Position numbers and translations under genes: made by a program. From an uncultured Blautia sp. (lineage in GTDB: Bacteria; Bacillota; Clostridia; Lachnospirales; Lachnospiraceae): a stretch of 15,856 nt of DNA. Positions within the stretch are counted from its first letter, which is position 1. Every line of letters begins with the position of its first letter. Location of the stretch: positions 1 to 15,856 of the forward strand of contig CAKRTP010000037.1 in assembly GCA_934402155.1 (NCBI GenBank), read 5' to 3'. Below the pieces are notes generated by a model that was given only the letters and a program-made list of their open reading frames with translations, made no database searches and was not told the origin of the DNA. Positions 1-5,914 of this stretch are shown here, in pieces.

Positions 1-98
1 GAAGTCTCTATTTTTACGATTTGCCAGTTTCAACCTGCTTATTGTTCACTTCATTTCACTCACCTTAAAGAATATTTTGAGATTTTCTGTTTTTTTGC

Positions 99-127
99 TT
101 GCAAAAACCATATTCATCTGGTAAAAT
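99..127 (+). promoter_or_regulatory. Promoter of rpmB
   Basis: A sigma-A type promoter is visible: TTGCAA at 99-104, a 17-base spacer, and TAAAAT at 122-127. The -10 is preceded by TG at 119-120, giving an extended -10. It sits about 35 bases before the rpmB start codon, with no other gene between. Bases 1-98 are AT-rich and I see no gene or complete hairpin in them. Confidence 0.7.
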
Positions 128-164
128 GAAATCTGTTGAAAAAAAGCGTCAAGGAGGTGCTATC

Positions 165-353
165 ATGGCTAAATGCGCAGTTTGTGAAAAAGGTGCTTAT
201 TTCGGAAATAATGTAAGTCATTCACATAGAAGATCCAATAAAATGTGGAAATCCAATGTAAAATCCGTTAAAGTTAAAACAGCTAACGGCGGTGCACAGA
301 AGATGTATGTATGTACTTCTTGTCTGAGATCCGGAAAAGTTGAGAGAGCTTAA
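165..353 (+). CDS. rpmB: 50S ribosomal protein L28
   Basis: This is a 62-residue protein of the bacterial L28 family, a structural part of the large ribosomal subunit. It opens MAKCAVCEKGAYFGNNVSHS and carries paired cysteines C4/C7 and C50/C53. These are the CxxC...CxxC zinc-ribbon ligands of the cysteine-containing (C+) L28 form. The conserved basic centre (SHRRSNKMWKSNVK) is intact and the length is typical. I chose the ATG at 165 because AAGGAGG lies just upstream. The same frame is open back to an ATG at 99, but that would overlap the promoter and has no ribosome binding site. The gene is monocistronic, between its own promoter and the terminator at 380-412. C+ forms are often Zur-controlled or paired with zinc-free paralogues; no Zur site is evident here. 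Confidence 0.97.
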   Translation: MAKCAVCEKGAYFGNNVSHSHRRSNKMWKSNVKSVKVKTANGGAQKMYVCTSCLRSGKVERA

Positions 354-379
354 TTCCGATTTATGTATGAACTAAGAAA

Positions 380-412
380 GGCACGGGAGAGATCCCGTGC
401 CTGTTTTCGTTT
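380..412 (+). terminator. Terminator of rpmB, possibly bidirectional
   Basis: A perfect 9-bp stem (GGCACGGGA at 380-388 with TCCCGTGCC at 393-401) encloses a GAGA tetraloop of the GNRA class. On the + strand it is followed by TGTTTTCGTTT. Read on the minus strand the stem is followed by TTTCTTAGTT, so it may also stop transcription from the small minus-strand gene at 446-583. Confidence 0.88.
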
Positions 413-445
413 CATAATATCTGTAAACACGGAACAACTGACCAT

Positions 446-583
446 TCAGTGACAGAACATGTGGTAACCACAAAGGAGGCAAAGCCCGGCTGTGACAATA
501 ATGACCACGTTTTCCTCTATCAGCATTCCGATCACAATTCCTATTCCTATACAGAAGATCATCAATCCCAGAAGTCTTTCCAC
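446..583 (-). CDS. Small hydrophobic membrane protein (45 aa), unknown function
   Basis: On the minus strand a GTG at 581-583 opens a 45-codon frame ending in TGA at 446-448. The product begins VERLLGLMIFCIGIGIVIGM and is almost entirely hydrophobic. It has two probable membrane segments (about residues 4-22 and 27-43), joined by a short acidic turn with EEN at 23-25, and cysteines at 11, 35, 38 and 44. An upstream in-frame TAA limits the start, so GTG is the only reasonable choice. GGGG 8 bases before it is a weak ribosome binding site. The two-helix layout and the closing GYHMFC resemble short uncharacterised proteins I associate with Clostridia; that is recollection, not a search. It converges on rpmB and lies downstream of the ytfJ terminator, so it probably has its own promoter, which I could not identify. 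The overlapping + strand frame (449-640) has no family likeness. Confidence 0.55.
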   Translation of the reverse strand: MERLLGLMIFCIGIGIVIGMLIEENVVIIVTAGLCLLCGYHMFCH

Positions 584-631
584 ATTCCGAACCCCGTCTT
601 ATGGTCTTATAATATCTTATGCAAAAGCTTC

Positions 632-673
632 ATAAAATAGCAAAAGCTCTATCGCATCTGTACGATAAAGCTT
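632..673 (-). terminator. Terminator of the ytfJ unit
   Basis: In the minus-strand transcript AAGCUUUAUCG (673-663) pairs with CGAUAGAGCUU (654-644). This is an 11-bp stem with one U-G wobble and an 8-base loop, followed by UUGCUAUUUUA. On the + strand the wobble becomes an A-C mismatch, so the signal favours minus-strand transcripts. It lies about 20 bases past the ytfJ stop. Confidence 0.72.
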
Positions 674-692
674 CCGGCTGTAATTCTTTTTA

Positions 693-1067
693 TCAGATTT
701 CTGTCTCGCTTTCTTTATCACTGTTCTTCCCAAATCCTGAAGCAAAGCGATCCACAAAATCCGGTACCATATCAAGAACTTTGGTAAGTCCGTCCTGATT
801 CTTAACGTTGACAAGCTTGGTGCTTCCATTCTGAATGACCAACACTGCACTTGGTGTCAGCTTTCCTGTCATTCCACCGCCGCCATTACTCTTCTTATCA
901 CCTTCAAATGCGCCTGCTCCCACACCAAAGGAAACATCCACCAGCGGAAGGATGATCGTATCACCAACATGGATTGCCTCTCCAACTACAGTTTTGGCTG
1001 AAATAAATGCGTCCATCCCCTTAAAAAGAGAATTTACCGTATCCTTAAAATTGTTTTCACCTGACAT
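693..1067 (-). CDS. ytfJ: Sporulation protein YtfJ (GerW family)
   Basis: This 124-residue protein matches the Spore_YtfJ/GerW family. It has an N-terminal amphipathic helix (NFKDTVNSLFKGMDAFI, 6-22). Then comes the family core, running from TVVGEAIHVGDTIILPLVDV (26-45) through a glycine-rich stretch (47-68) to a beta region VLVIQNG (75-81). The acidic tail is variable. The family is widespread in spore-formers; in Bacillus subtilis it is linked to spore germination, though the biochemical role is not settled. AAAGGAGG lies 8 bases before the ATG. It is the last gene of a unit, 14 bases after the DUF2953 stop, mirroring the ytfI-ytfJ pair of Bacillus. It implies a sporulating lineage but does not prove that this organism sporulates. 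Confidence 0.93.
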   Translation of the reverse strand: MSGENNFKDTVNSLFKGMDAFISAKTVVGEAIHVGDTIILPLVDVSFGVGAGAFEGDKKSNGGGGMTGKLTPSAVLVIQNGSTKLVNVKNQDGLTKVLDMVPDFVDRFASGFGKNSDKESETEI

Positions 1068-1081
1068 AAGCCTGTCCTCCT

Positions 1082-2125
1082 TTATTTATGTTTCCATCGT
1101 CTGATGACGTATTTTATGTTTTTATCAAAATACACCTCAAGTGCTGTTTTGACCAGCATGACACCGTACACTCTTCCCTTGAGTCTTGCATTTCCGTAAA
1201 GAACATTCCGATTCTCAAAGAGAGGTGTGACCTTAATACAGTTTCTGTGAAGAGGAATCGTCATCCCGAGCACTGCAAGAACAGAACCTGTAATCGAAGG
1301 GTCTGCGCAGTCAAACGCCAATTCTCCCTCGATTTTTGTCGGAAACACATGACGCACCAGCCGAAATGCTTTTGTCCGGACAAGTGCTATGGCTTCCTGT
1401 GTGCGCGGATGCCCTATAAATGATTTCCACCAGTCTGTCTTATCGCAAAGCTTATCTTTCTTTGCAGAAAGATTCTCCAGATCCTCCGGGATCTTCATGA
1501 TTCTCTGATGAACTGCTTTTATTTTGTCCCATATCTTCCTTGTTTTATTCCCCAGATCATAAAACAGCTTTTTTAATTTTTCTGTTGTCTGCTGCCACCT
1601 GCGTTCTTTTTCGGCATCTGGATCTGATGGAGTCTCCTCACCAGCCTCCGCTGACGGGAATGTCTCAAAAGCCTCGGCTTCTTCTCCAACGTGTTTTGTC
1701 TCATCCAGTAGGAGTTCCGGTATCTTTTCTTCTGCTGTTTCTATATGATGAGTCTCAGCATGACCGCCATCATTTCCATGGAATTCACTGTCCTCTGAAA
1801 GAGATTCCTCATGAGGGTCTGATTTCTTTTTTTTGCCGCGATTTCGGAATTTACTGAGAAGCTTCATCACGGAGATCCCAAACAGTCGAAACTCCGGTGT
1901 TGTCTGTCCATCTGAATAAACAAGTGAAAAAGAAATTCCTCCAAACAGCCAGCTTACTCTCGCTCTCCCTCTTGAGGGGAGCAGCGAACCGGCTTCCTTT
2001 GCACCTTCTGCCTGATACCGGACCGGACAGAACAGAAGCAGGATCAGAAGCAGCAGAAGCAATCCCAGTATGATTCCTATGAGAATCAGTATAAATTTTA
2101 TGATCATCCACAAGATATGTAGCAT
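1082..2125 (-). CDS. DUF2953 membrane-anchored protein (YtfI-like)
   Basis: This 347-residue protein begins with a long hydrophobic anchor (about residues 5-33) followed by FCPVRY, then a beta-rich segment (40-90) typical of DUF2953 N-termini. Residues about 100-175 form a low-complexity acidic linker rich in E, D, S and H. The C-terminal part (about 225-347) carries the DUF2953 core, with WKSFIGHPRTQEAI, TKIEGELAFDCADPSITGSV and the GRVYGVML region. No catalytic motif is visible. The gene lies 4 bases after the stop of the upstream 103-aa gene, with GGTGAGG before its ATG. Its position directly upstream of ytfJ is the same as B. subtilis ytfI, so a role linked to YtfJ or spore envelope biology is an inference from context. 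Function is unknown. Confidence 0.85.
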   Translation of the reverse strand: MLHILWMIIKFILILIGIILGLLLLLLILLLFCPVRYQAEGAKEAGSLLPSRGRARVSWLFGGISFSLVYSDGQTTPEFRLFGISVMKLLSKFRNRGKKKKSDPHEESLSEDSEFHGNDGGHAETHHIETAEEKIPELLLDETKHVGEEAEAFETFPSAEAGEETPSDPDAEKERRWQQTTEKLKKLFYDLGNKTRKIWDKIKAVHQRIMKIPEDLENLSAKKDKLCDKTDWWKSFIGHPRTQEAIALVRTKAFRLVRHVFPTKIEGELAFDCADPSITGSVLAVLGMTIPLHRNCIKVTPLFENRNVLYGNARLKGRVYGVMLVKTALEVYFDKNIKYVIRRWKHK

Positions 2126-2129
2126 CGCC

Positions 2130-2441
2130 TCACCTGTTCTTCCAATATTCTTCTATCTGGAAATCTCCTGTTATCTCATAGACTTCCCGAACAATCTCTG
2201 TCACCATCTCCATTGCCTCATCCTTGTCACCCGCAAGTCCGATGATCTCCGGGCAGATATCTGCCGCACTCTGCTGGATCATCGTAAGTGCCGGTATGAT
2301 CTCCAGAATGTTATGTGGATTTTCTGAAAAAGTGATAAGATATACTCCCGGCACGATCTTCCCATGATTCAGTTTACGTCGGATCCTGTCTGCTTTTTTT
2401 ATATTTTCTCCTATACGAAGATCTTTGCACCACTTCAGCAT
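2130..2441 (-). CDS. Conserved hypothetical protein, 103 aa, first gene of the ytfJ unit
   Basis: This is a soluble-looking 103-residue protein with no signal peptide or membrane segment. The basic N-terminus (WCKDLRIGENIKKADRIRRK, 4-23) is followed by a likely beta strand (VPGVYLITF, about 30-38), a helical and hydrophobic middle, and GLAGDKDEAMEMVTEIVREV near 68-87. The last segment looks like a strand-turn-helix with a small-residue loop. I do not recognise a named domain and assign no function. GGAGG sits 6 bases before the ATG. The stop is 4 bases before the DUF2953 start, so the two are probably translated from one message. Context suggests a part in the same, perhaps sporulation-linked, process as YtfJ. 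An upstream promoter is not clear; the 102-base gap before it holds the terminator of the Nudix gene. Confidence 0.75.
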   Translation of the reverse strand: MLKWCKDLRIGENIKKADRIRRKLNHGKIVPGVYLITFSENPHNILEIIPALTMIQQSAADICPEIIGLAGDKDEAMEMVTEIVREVYEITGDFQIEEYWKNR

Positions 2442-2483
2442 CCCATTCCTCCCCGGCTGTTATTTGAAGTATTTCCTTTTTTT

Positions 2484-2520
2484 CAAATATCAAACAGGGC
2501 TGCGTCAAAAACACAGCCCT
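2484..2520 (-). terminator. Terminator of the Nudix hydrolase gene
   Basis: Read on the minus strand, AGGGCUGUGU (2520-2511) pairs with ACGCAGCCCU (2505-2496) across a 5-base loop UUUUG. One U-G wobble is included. The stem is followed by GUUUGAUAUUUG. On the + strand the wobble becomes a C-A mismatch and the tract downstream is not U-rich. The stem lies 24 bases after the Nudix stop codon. Confidence 0.75.
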
Positions 2521-2543
2521 ATCATACATATTCTCTGCAGAGC

Positions 2544-2996
2544 TCAGTCTCTGCGCTGTTTGCCCCAAAGCCCCTGGCTTCGCAATTCCAGATATTCCTG
2601 ATAAGCTTTCTCCACAATCTGCTTCTCATTGGAGAAACGAAGGAGGTGATAAATCTCATGGAACTTGTAATAACCTGAATCCACAAAAAACTCTTCTCTT
2701 TGAGGTCTGCTATGATAATTATCAGCCGTCATCAGATACCAATGAACTTCCTTTGTAACAATATCCTCCGGAACTGTAAAATTATAATGGCTTTTGCCGA
2801 TATACTTGACCACAGTAGCTTTCACGCCAGATTCTTCTCTCACTTCACGAAGTGCTGTCTGAATATGAGTTTCGCCTGGTTCTACAGTTCCCTTGGGCAG
2901 CACCCAGCCTTCATAACGATTCTTATAAGACTTGTAAAGTGCCAGTATCTTGCCACGATAAATTACCACACCGCCACAGCTCGTTGCTTCTATCAT
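2544..2996 (-). CDS. Nudix hydrolase
   Basis: This 150-residue protein carries a complete Nudix box at 36-58 (GTVEPGETHIQ...REVREESGV), fitting GX5EX7REUXEEXGU. The metal-binding glutamates are therefore present (E51, E54, E55). The opening SCGGVVIYRGKILALYKSYK and WVLPKG are typical of the family. Such enzymes hydrolyse nucleoside diphosphates linked to another group. The substrate here cannot be read from sequence; the overall look recalls the diadenosine polyphosphate/NTP pyrophosphohydrolase-like group, a loose inference. AGGAGG lies 10 bases before the ATG. The gene has its own promoter (3084-3112) and terminator (2484-2520), so it appears to be a single-gene unit between the PBP operon and the ytfJ unit, and may also receive read-through from the PBP gene. 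Confidence 0.93.
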   Translation of the reverse strand: MIEATSCGGVVIYRGKILALYKSYKNRYEGWVLPKGTVEPGETHIQTALREVREESGVKATVVKYIGKSHYNFTVPEDIVTKEVHWYLMTADNYHSRPQREEFFVDSGYYKFHEIYHLLRFSNEKQIVEKAYQEYLELRSQGLWGKQRRD

Positions 2997-3074
2997 GTTG
3001 CAATTTCCTCCTGTACTGCGTGTGAGTTGTCACTGTTCGCTTAGCTCCCAGTAACTGTGAGTTTCATACACTGA

Positions 3075-3086
3075 ACTGTTAACAGT
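3075..3086. promoter_or_regulatory. Palindrome ACTGTTAACAGT, possible operator
   Basis: This is a perfect 12-bp palindrome covering the end of the Nudix -10 hexamer and the likely transcription start. Its placement is what a repressor site would have. Palindromes of this length are expected a few times by chance in a window this size, so the call is tentative. Confidence 0.3.
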
Positions 3087-3112
3087 ATAACTCTTTTTTG
3101 ACAAACTGGCAA
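3084..3112 (-). promoter_or_regulatory. Promoter of the Nudix hydrolase gene
   Basis: On the minus strand TTGCCA (3112-3107) is followed by a 17-base spacer and TATACT (3089-3084). Each hexamer matches the sigma-A consensus at 5 of 6 positions. It lies just after the PBP stop and about 85 bases before the Nudix ATG. A 12-bp perfect palindrome (3075-3086) overlaps its -10 end. Confidence 0.7.
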
Positions 3113-3129
3113 CATTAATCGTCATTCGA

Positions 3130-4611
3130 TCAGTCAAAATAATACGCGTCAAAAACATCTGCCGCGATCGGCACTGCTGCCTCACTTCCTGTTCCGCCAT
3201 CCTCCACAATGACAGAAACCACAATATCCGGATCATCAACATTGGAATATCCGATAAACCAGGAATGACTTGCACCGCTTTCATTATATTCTGCAGATCC
3301 GGTTTTGCCGGCTACAGTATAACCTCTTCCATTCAGAGATGACGCTGTACCATTCTGTACAACGCCTTTCATCAGTTCACCAAGCAGAGCTGCCTCATTA
3401 TCCGTCATCAGCCTTCTGTATGCCTCCGGCTCTGTGCTGCTGACTTCATCCCCCGTATTGTTCTGTACCTTGTCGATCAGATACGGTTTCATCAGGACAC
3501 CTCCATTGGCAACAGAACTGGTGATCAGTGCCATGTGCATCGGAGAAACCAGCGTGTTTCCCTGTCCGATCGCAGTCTGCATTGTAAGCGGAATCCCGGA
3601 ACTTCCGTTCAGGGTGAATGAACTTTTACGGTATGATCTCAGCGGAAGTTTCTGATTGAACAGAAGATCCTCGCTCGTCTTAAGAAGAGCGGAACCACCC
3701 AGCTGAGTACCCATTTCCGCAAACGCACAGTTACAGGACTTCGCAAATGCCGTATAAAAATCCTCCTGTCCGTGGACAGTTCCTCCGTAACACTGGATCG
3801 TATGATCTTCTTTTGTGATACTGCCCTGACAGTCATATGAGAAGCCATTAAAACTTCCATGCTGGCGAAGATACGTCAGTGCCGTGACAACCTTGAATGT
3901 AGACCCTGGCGGATACTGTCCCATCGTCGCACGGTTCAGAAGGCTGCTGTTTGTCTCATCATTTACAAGCTGTTCCCAGTTTGTCTCGATCGTATTCGGG
4001 TCAAAATCCGGTTTGCTGACCATGGCAAGTATTTTGCCTGTGGATGGCTGTATGACAACAACCGCTCCTTTCCTGTCCCCAAGAGAATTATATGCTGTCG
4101 TCTGAAGATCGGCATTCAATGTGGAAACTACCGTATCGCCTGCATTCTTGGCCCCCATAAATTCATTCTTGATCTGAGTCAGAAAGAATTCATGAGAACT
4201 CAGAAGCTGGAAGTTCGCCTCTGATTCCAGACCGCTTTTGCCATTGGTATCGTATCCGACGACATGTGCAAAAATATTGGAATACGGATAGGAACGTTCC
4301 TCCGTTCCGTCATCACTGACATTTGTCTGTGCGAGTACTTCACCATCTGAAGATACAATACTGCCCCGCACAACCCGGTCTGCAAACGTATCCTGTCTTG
4401 TATTGTAAGGACTGTTGATAAAACTGTCGCTTTTTACGGCATTGAAATATACAAGATACCCTGCCAGTCCCAGAAAGATAATCACAAAAAAGACAGATAC
4501 AAATGTATATTCTTTATTTCTTGCCCGACGTCTCTTAGATACGGCGCGTTCTGTCGCCAATCTCCTCTCTCGCTCTGATTCTCTGTAATGCCTCTTTTCT
4601 TCGTTTCTCAA
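3130..4611 (-). CDS. Short class B penicillin-binding protein, PbpA/FtsI-like transpeptidase
   Basis: This is a 493-residue peptidoglycan transpeptidase. A very basic cytoplasmic tail (1-34) leads to one membrane anchor (about 36-57) and an extracytoplasmic region. The N-terminal RGSIVSSDG (82-90) matches the class B RGxIxDRxG motif. All three active-site motifs are intact: S237TFK240 with the nucleophilic serine, S292CN294, and K436TGS439. At under 500 residues it resembles the compact PbpA type found beside rodA/ftsW genes more than full-length PBP2 or PBP3. The start is TTG at 4609-4611 with GAGGA 8 bases before it. That makes the gene overlap the upstream SEDS gene by 77 bases, which suggests translational coupling. 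No ATG is available until the periplasmic domain, so TTG is the only start that keeps the anchor, apart from a TTG 17 codons later. It probably works with the adjacent SEDS glycosyltransferase. Confidence 0.93.
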   Translation of the reverse strand: MRNEEKRHYRESERERRLATERAVSKRRRARNKEYTFVSVFFVIIFLGLAGYLVYFNAVKSDSFINSPYNTRQDTFADRVVRGSIVSSDGEVLAQTNVSDDGTEERSYPYSNIFAHVVGYDTNGKSGLESEANFQLLSSHEFFLTQIKNEFMGAKNAGDTVVSTLNADLQTTAYNSLGDRKGAVVVIQPSTGKILAMVSKPDFDPNTIETNWEQLVNDETNSSLLNRATMGQYPPGSTFKVVTALTYLRQHGSFNGFSYDCQGSITKEDHTIQCYGGTVHGQEDFYTAFAKSCNCAFAEMGTQLGGSALLKTSEDLLFNQKLPLRSYRKSSFTLNGSSGIPLTMQTAIGQGNTLVSPMHMALITSSVANGGVLMKPYLIDKVQNNTGDEVSSTEPEAYRRLMTDNEAALLGELMKGVVQNGTASSLNGRGYTVAGKTGSAEYNESGASHSWFIGYSNVDDPDIVVSVIVEDGGTGSEAAVPIAADVFDAYYFD

Positions 4612-5908
4612 ATTCCTCGTCCTCGTCTTCTCTCAAAATATACAGTCCCTGAATGATCGCCAGCATGAGGATCGTACTCAGAAGAGAACTTCCTCCATAG
4701 CTCACCAGCGGAAGGGTAACACCTGTCATAGGAATAAATTTGGTAGCACCGCCAATCGTCAGGAATACCTGAAAAGCATACTCCGTTCCCAGTCCCAGTG
4801 CGATCAGCTTATAAAAAGGATTGATAATACGCAGTGCGATATTGACGATCATCAGGAAAAAGCTCATGCATACCAGTATCAGACAAATGGCAAAGATTCC
4901 TCCCATCTCCTCGCAGATCGCACTGAAGATAAAGTCGTTCTTAACTACCGGGATAGATTCCGGAGACCCCTGACAAAGCCCCATGCCGAACCAGCCTCCG
5001 GTTCCGATCGCAAACAGTGACTGCACGATCTGATAACCTTCATTCTGATAAACAGCCATCGGATCCTTCCATGCACTTACTCTCTGTCTTACATGCCCGA
5101 ACAGATGATATGCCACTACTGCCGCACCGCTTCCTCCGACAAGACCAAGTCCCAGATATCCTGCATTCCTGGTAGATACATAAACCATGACCAGATAGGC
5201 CACAAAAAATATCACTGCACTTCCAAGGTCTTTGGACAATACCAGGATCCCCACATGAAAAGCCGCAACGGCAGATACCTGAACCACAGCTTTAAGACTG
5301 TTATCTCTCGATAAAAATGATGCCATAAAAAATACAAATGTGATCTTGATCGCCTCAGACGGCTGAACTCCCAGAAGTGTCAGCTTTGCTCCATAGCTGG
5401 TCTTCGCCAGGAGAAATACTGCTGCCAGAAGCACAACACCAATTCCGGCATATATCCAGGTCAGTTTGCGCAGAAAACGCATTTTTCGAATCATAACCGG
5501 TATGACAAGTGCGACTCCACTTGCACCTGCGGCAACAATAAGCTGCTTGGTTGCCATCGTGATATCAAGACGGCACAGCATGATAAATCCAACACTCAAA
5601 AGCATGCACATATTGTTCAGCAGAAGCAGTGATGCTTTTTTGTAAAAGATCCTGTACAGTATCTGGATCGCTGCGAAAAAGATCTGCATTTCTATATAAA
5701 AACGAACCACCTTGTAATCAAACGTCTTGAGGTAGATCACAAGAAATGCGGTAAAATCAATAAAGAAGATCAACACAAGCTGCTGACGCAGAAGTTCATT
5801 CCGATCTTCTTCATCAGGCTGACGCACAGTATAAAAACAGTGAAACGTATAAACGATCATCAGCGTCAGGATGAGGTATTTGGATAATTCTACTATTACA
5901 TTGATCAT
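4535..5908 (-). CDS. SEDS family peptidoglycan glycosyltransferase (FtsW/RodA/SpoVE)
   Basis: This is a 457-residue polytopic membrane protein with about ten to twelve hydrophobic segments. SEDS hallmarks are present: QPSE at 182-185, KDLGSA at 226-231, YQIVQSLFAIGTGGWFGMGL at 292-311, NDFIFSAICEEMGG at 324-337, and PMTGVTLPLVSYGGSS at 393-408. SEDS proteins polymerise lipid II into glycan strands and act with a partner class B PBP, here the next gene. The hydrophilic, charged C-terminus (427-457) overlaps the PBP coding region. The N-terminus carries more hydrophobic sequence before the core than a minimal RodA. The ATG at 5908 follows the U32 stop by 6 bases, with AGGGG just before it. Whether it serves division, elongation or spore cortex cannot be decided from sequence; the nearby zapA hints at division. 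Confidence 0.93.
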   Translation of the reverse strand: MINVIVELSKYLILTLMIVYTFHCFYTVRQPDEEDRNELLRQQLVLIFFIDFTAFLVIYLKTFDYKVVRFYIEMQIFFAAIQILYRIFYKKASLLLLNNMCMLLSVGFIMLCRLDITMATKQLIVAAGASGVALVIPVMIRKMRFLRKLTWIYAGIGVVLLAAVFLLAKTSYGAKLTLLGVQPSEAIKITFVFFMASFLSRDNSLKAVVQVSAVAAFHVGILVLSKDLGSAVIFFVAYLVMVYVSTRNAGYLGLGLVGGSGAAVVAYHLFGHVRQRVSAWKDPMAVYQNEGYQIVQSLFAIGTGGWFGMGLCQGSPESIPVVKNDFIFSAICEEMGGIFAICLILVCMSFFLMIVNIALRIINPFYKLIALGLGTEYAFQVFLTIGGATKFIPMTGVTLPLVSYGGSSLLSTILMLAIIQGLYILREDEDEEFEKRRKEALQRIRAREEIGDRTRRI

Positions 5909-5914
5909 ATGCCC

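Noticed and set aside
99..164. Upstream extension of rpmB to 84 residues
   Set aside because: It overlaps the promoter hexamers and lacks a ribosome binding site; L28 proteins start MAKC.
449..640. 63-codon + strand frame after the rpmB terminator
   Set aside because: Its product is low-complexity and polar with no family likeness. It overlaps the hydrophobic minus-strand frame and the U-tract of the ytfJ terminator.
2461..2489. 8-bp inverted repeat TATTTGAA / TTCAAATA
   Set aside because: It is an AT-only style repeat with a 13-base loop in an AT-rich gap; this is not distinguishable from chance.
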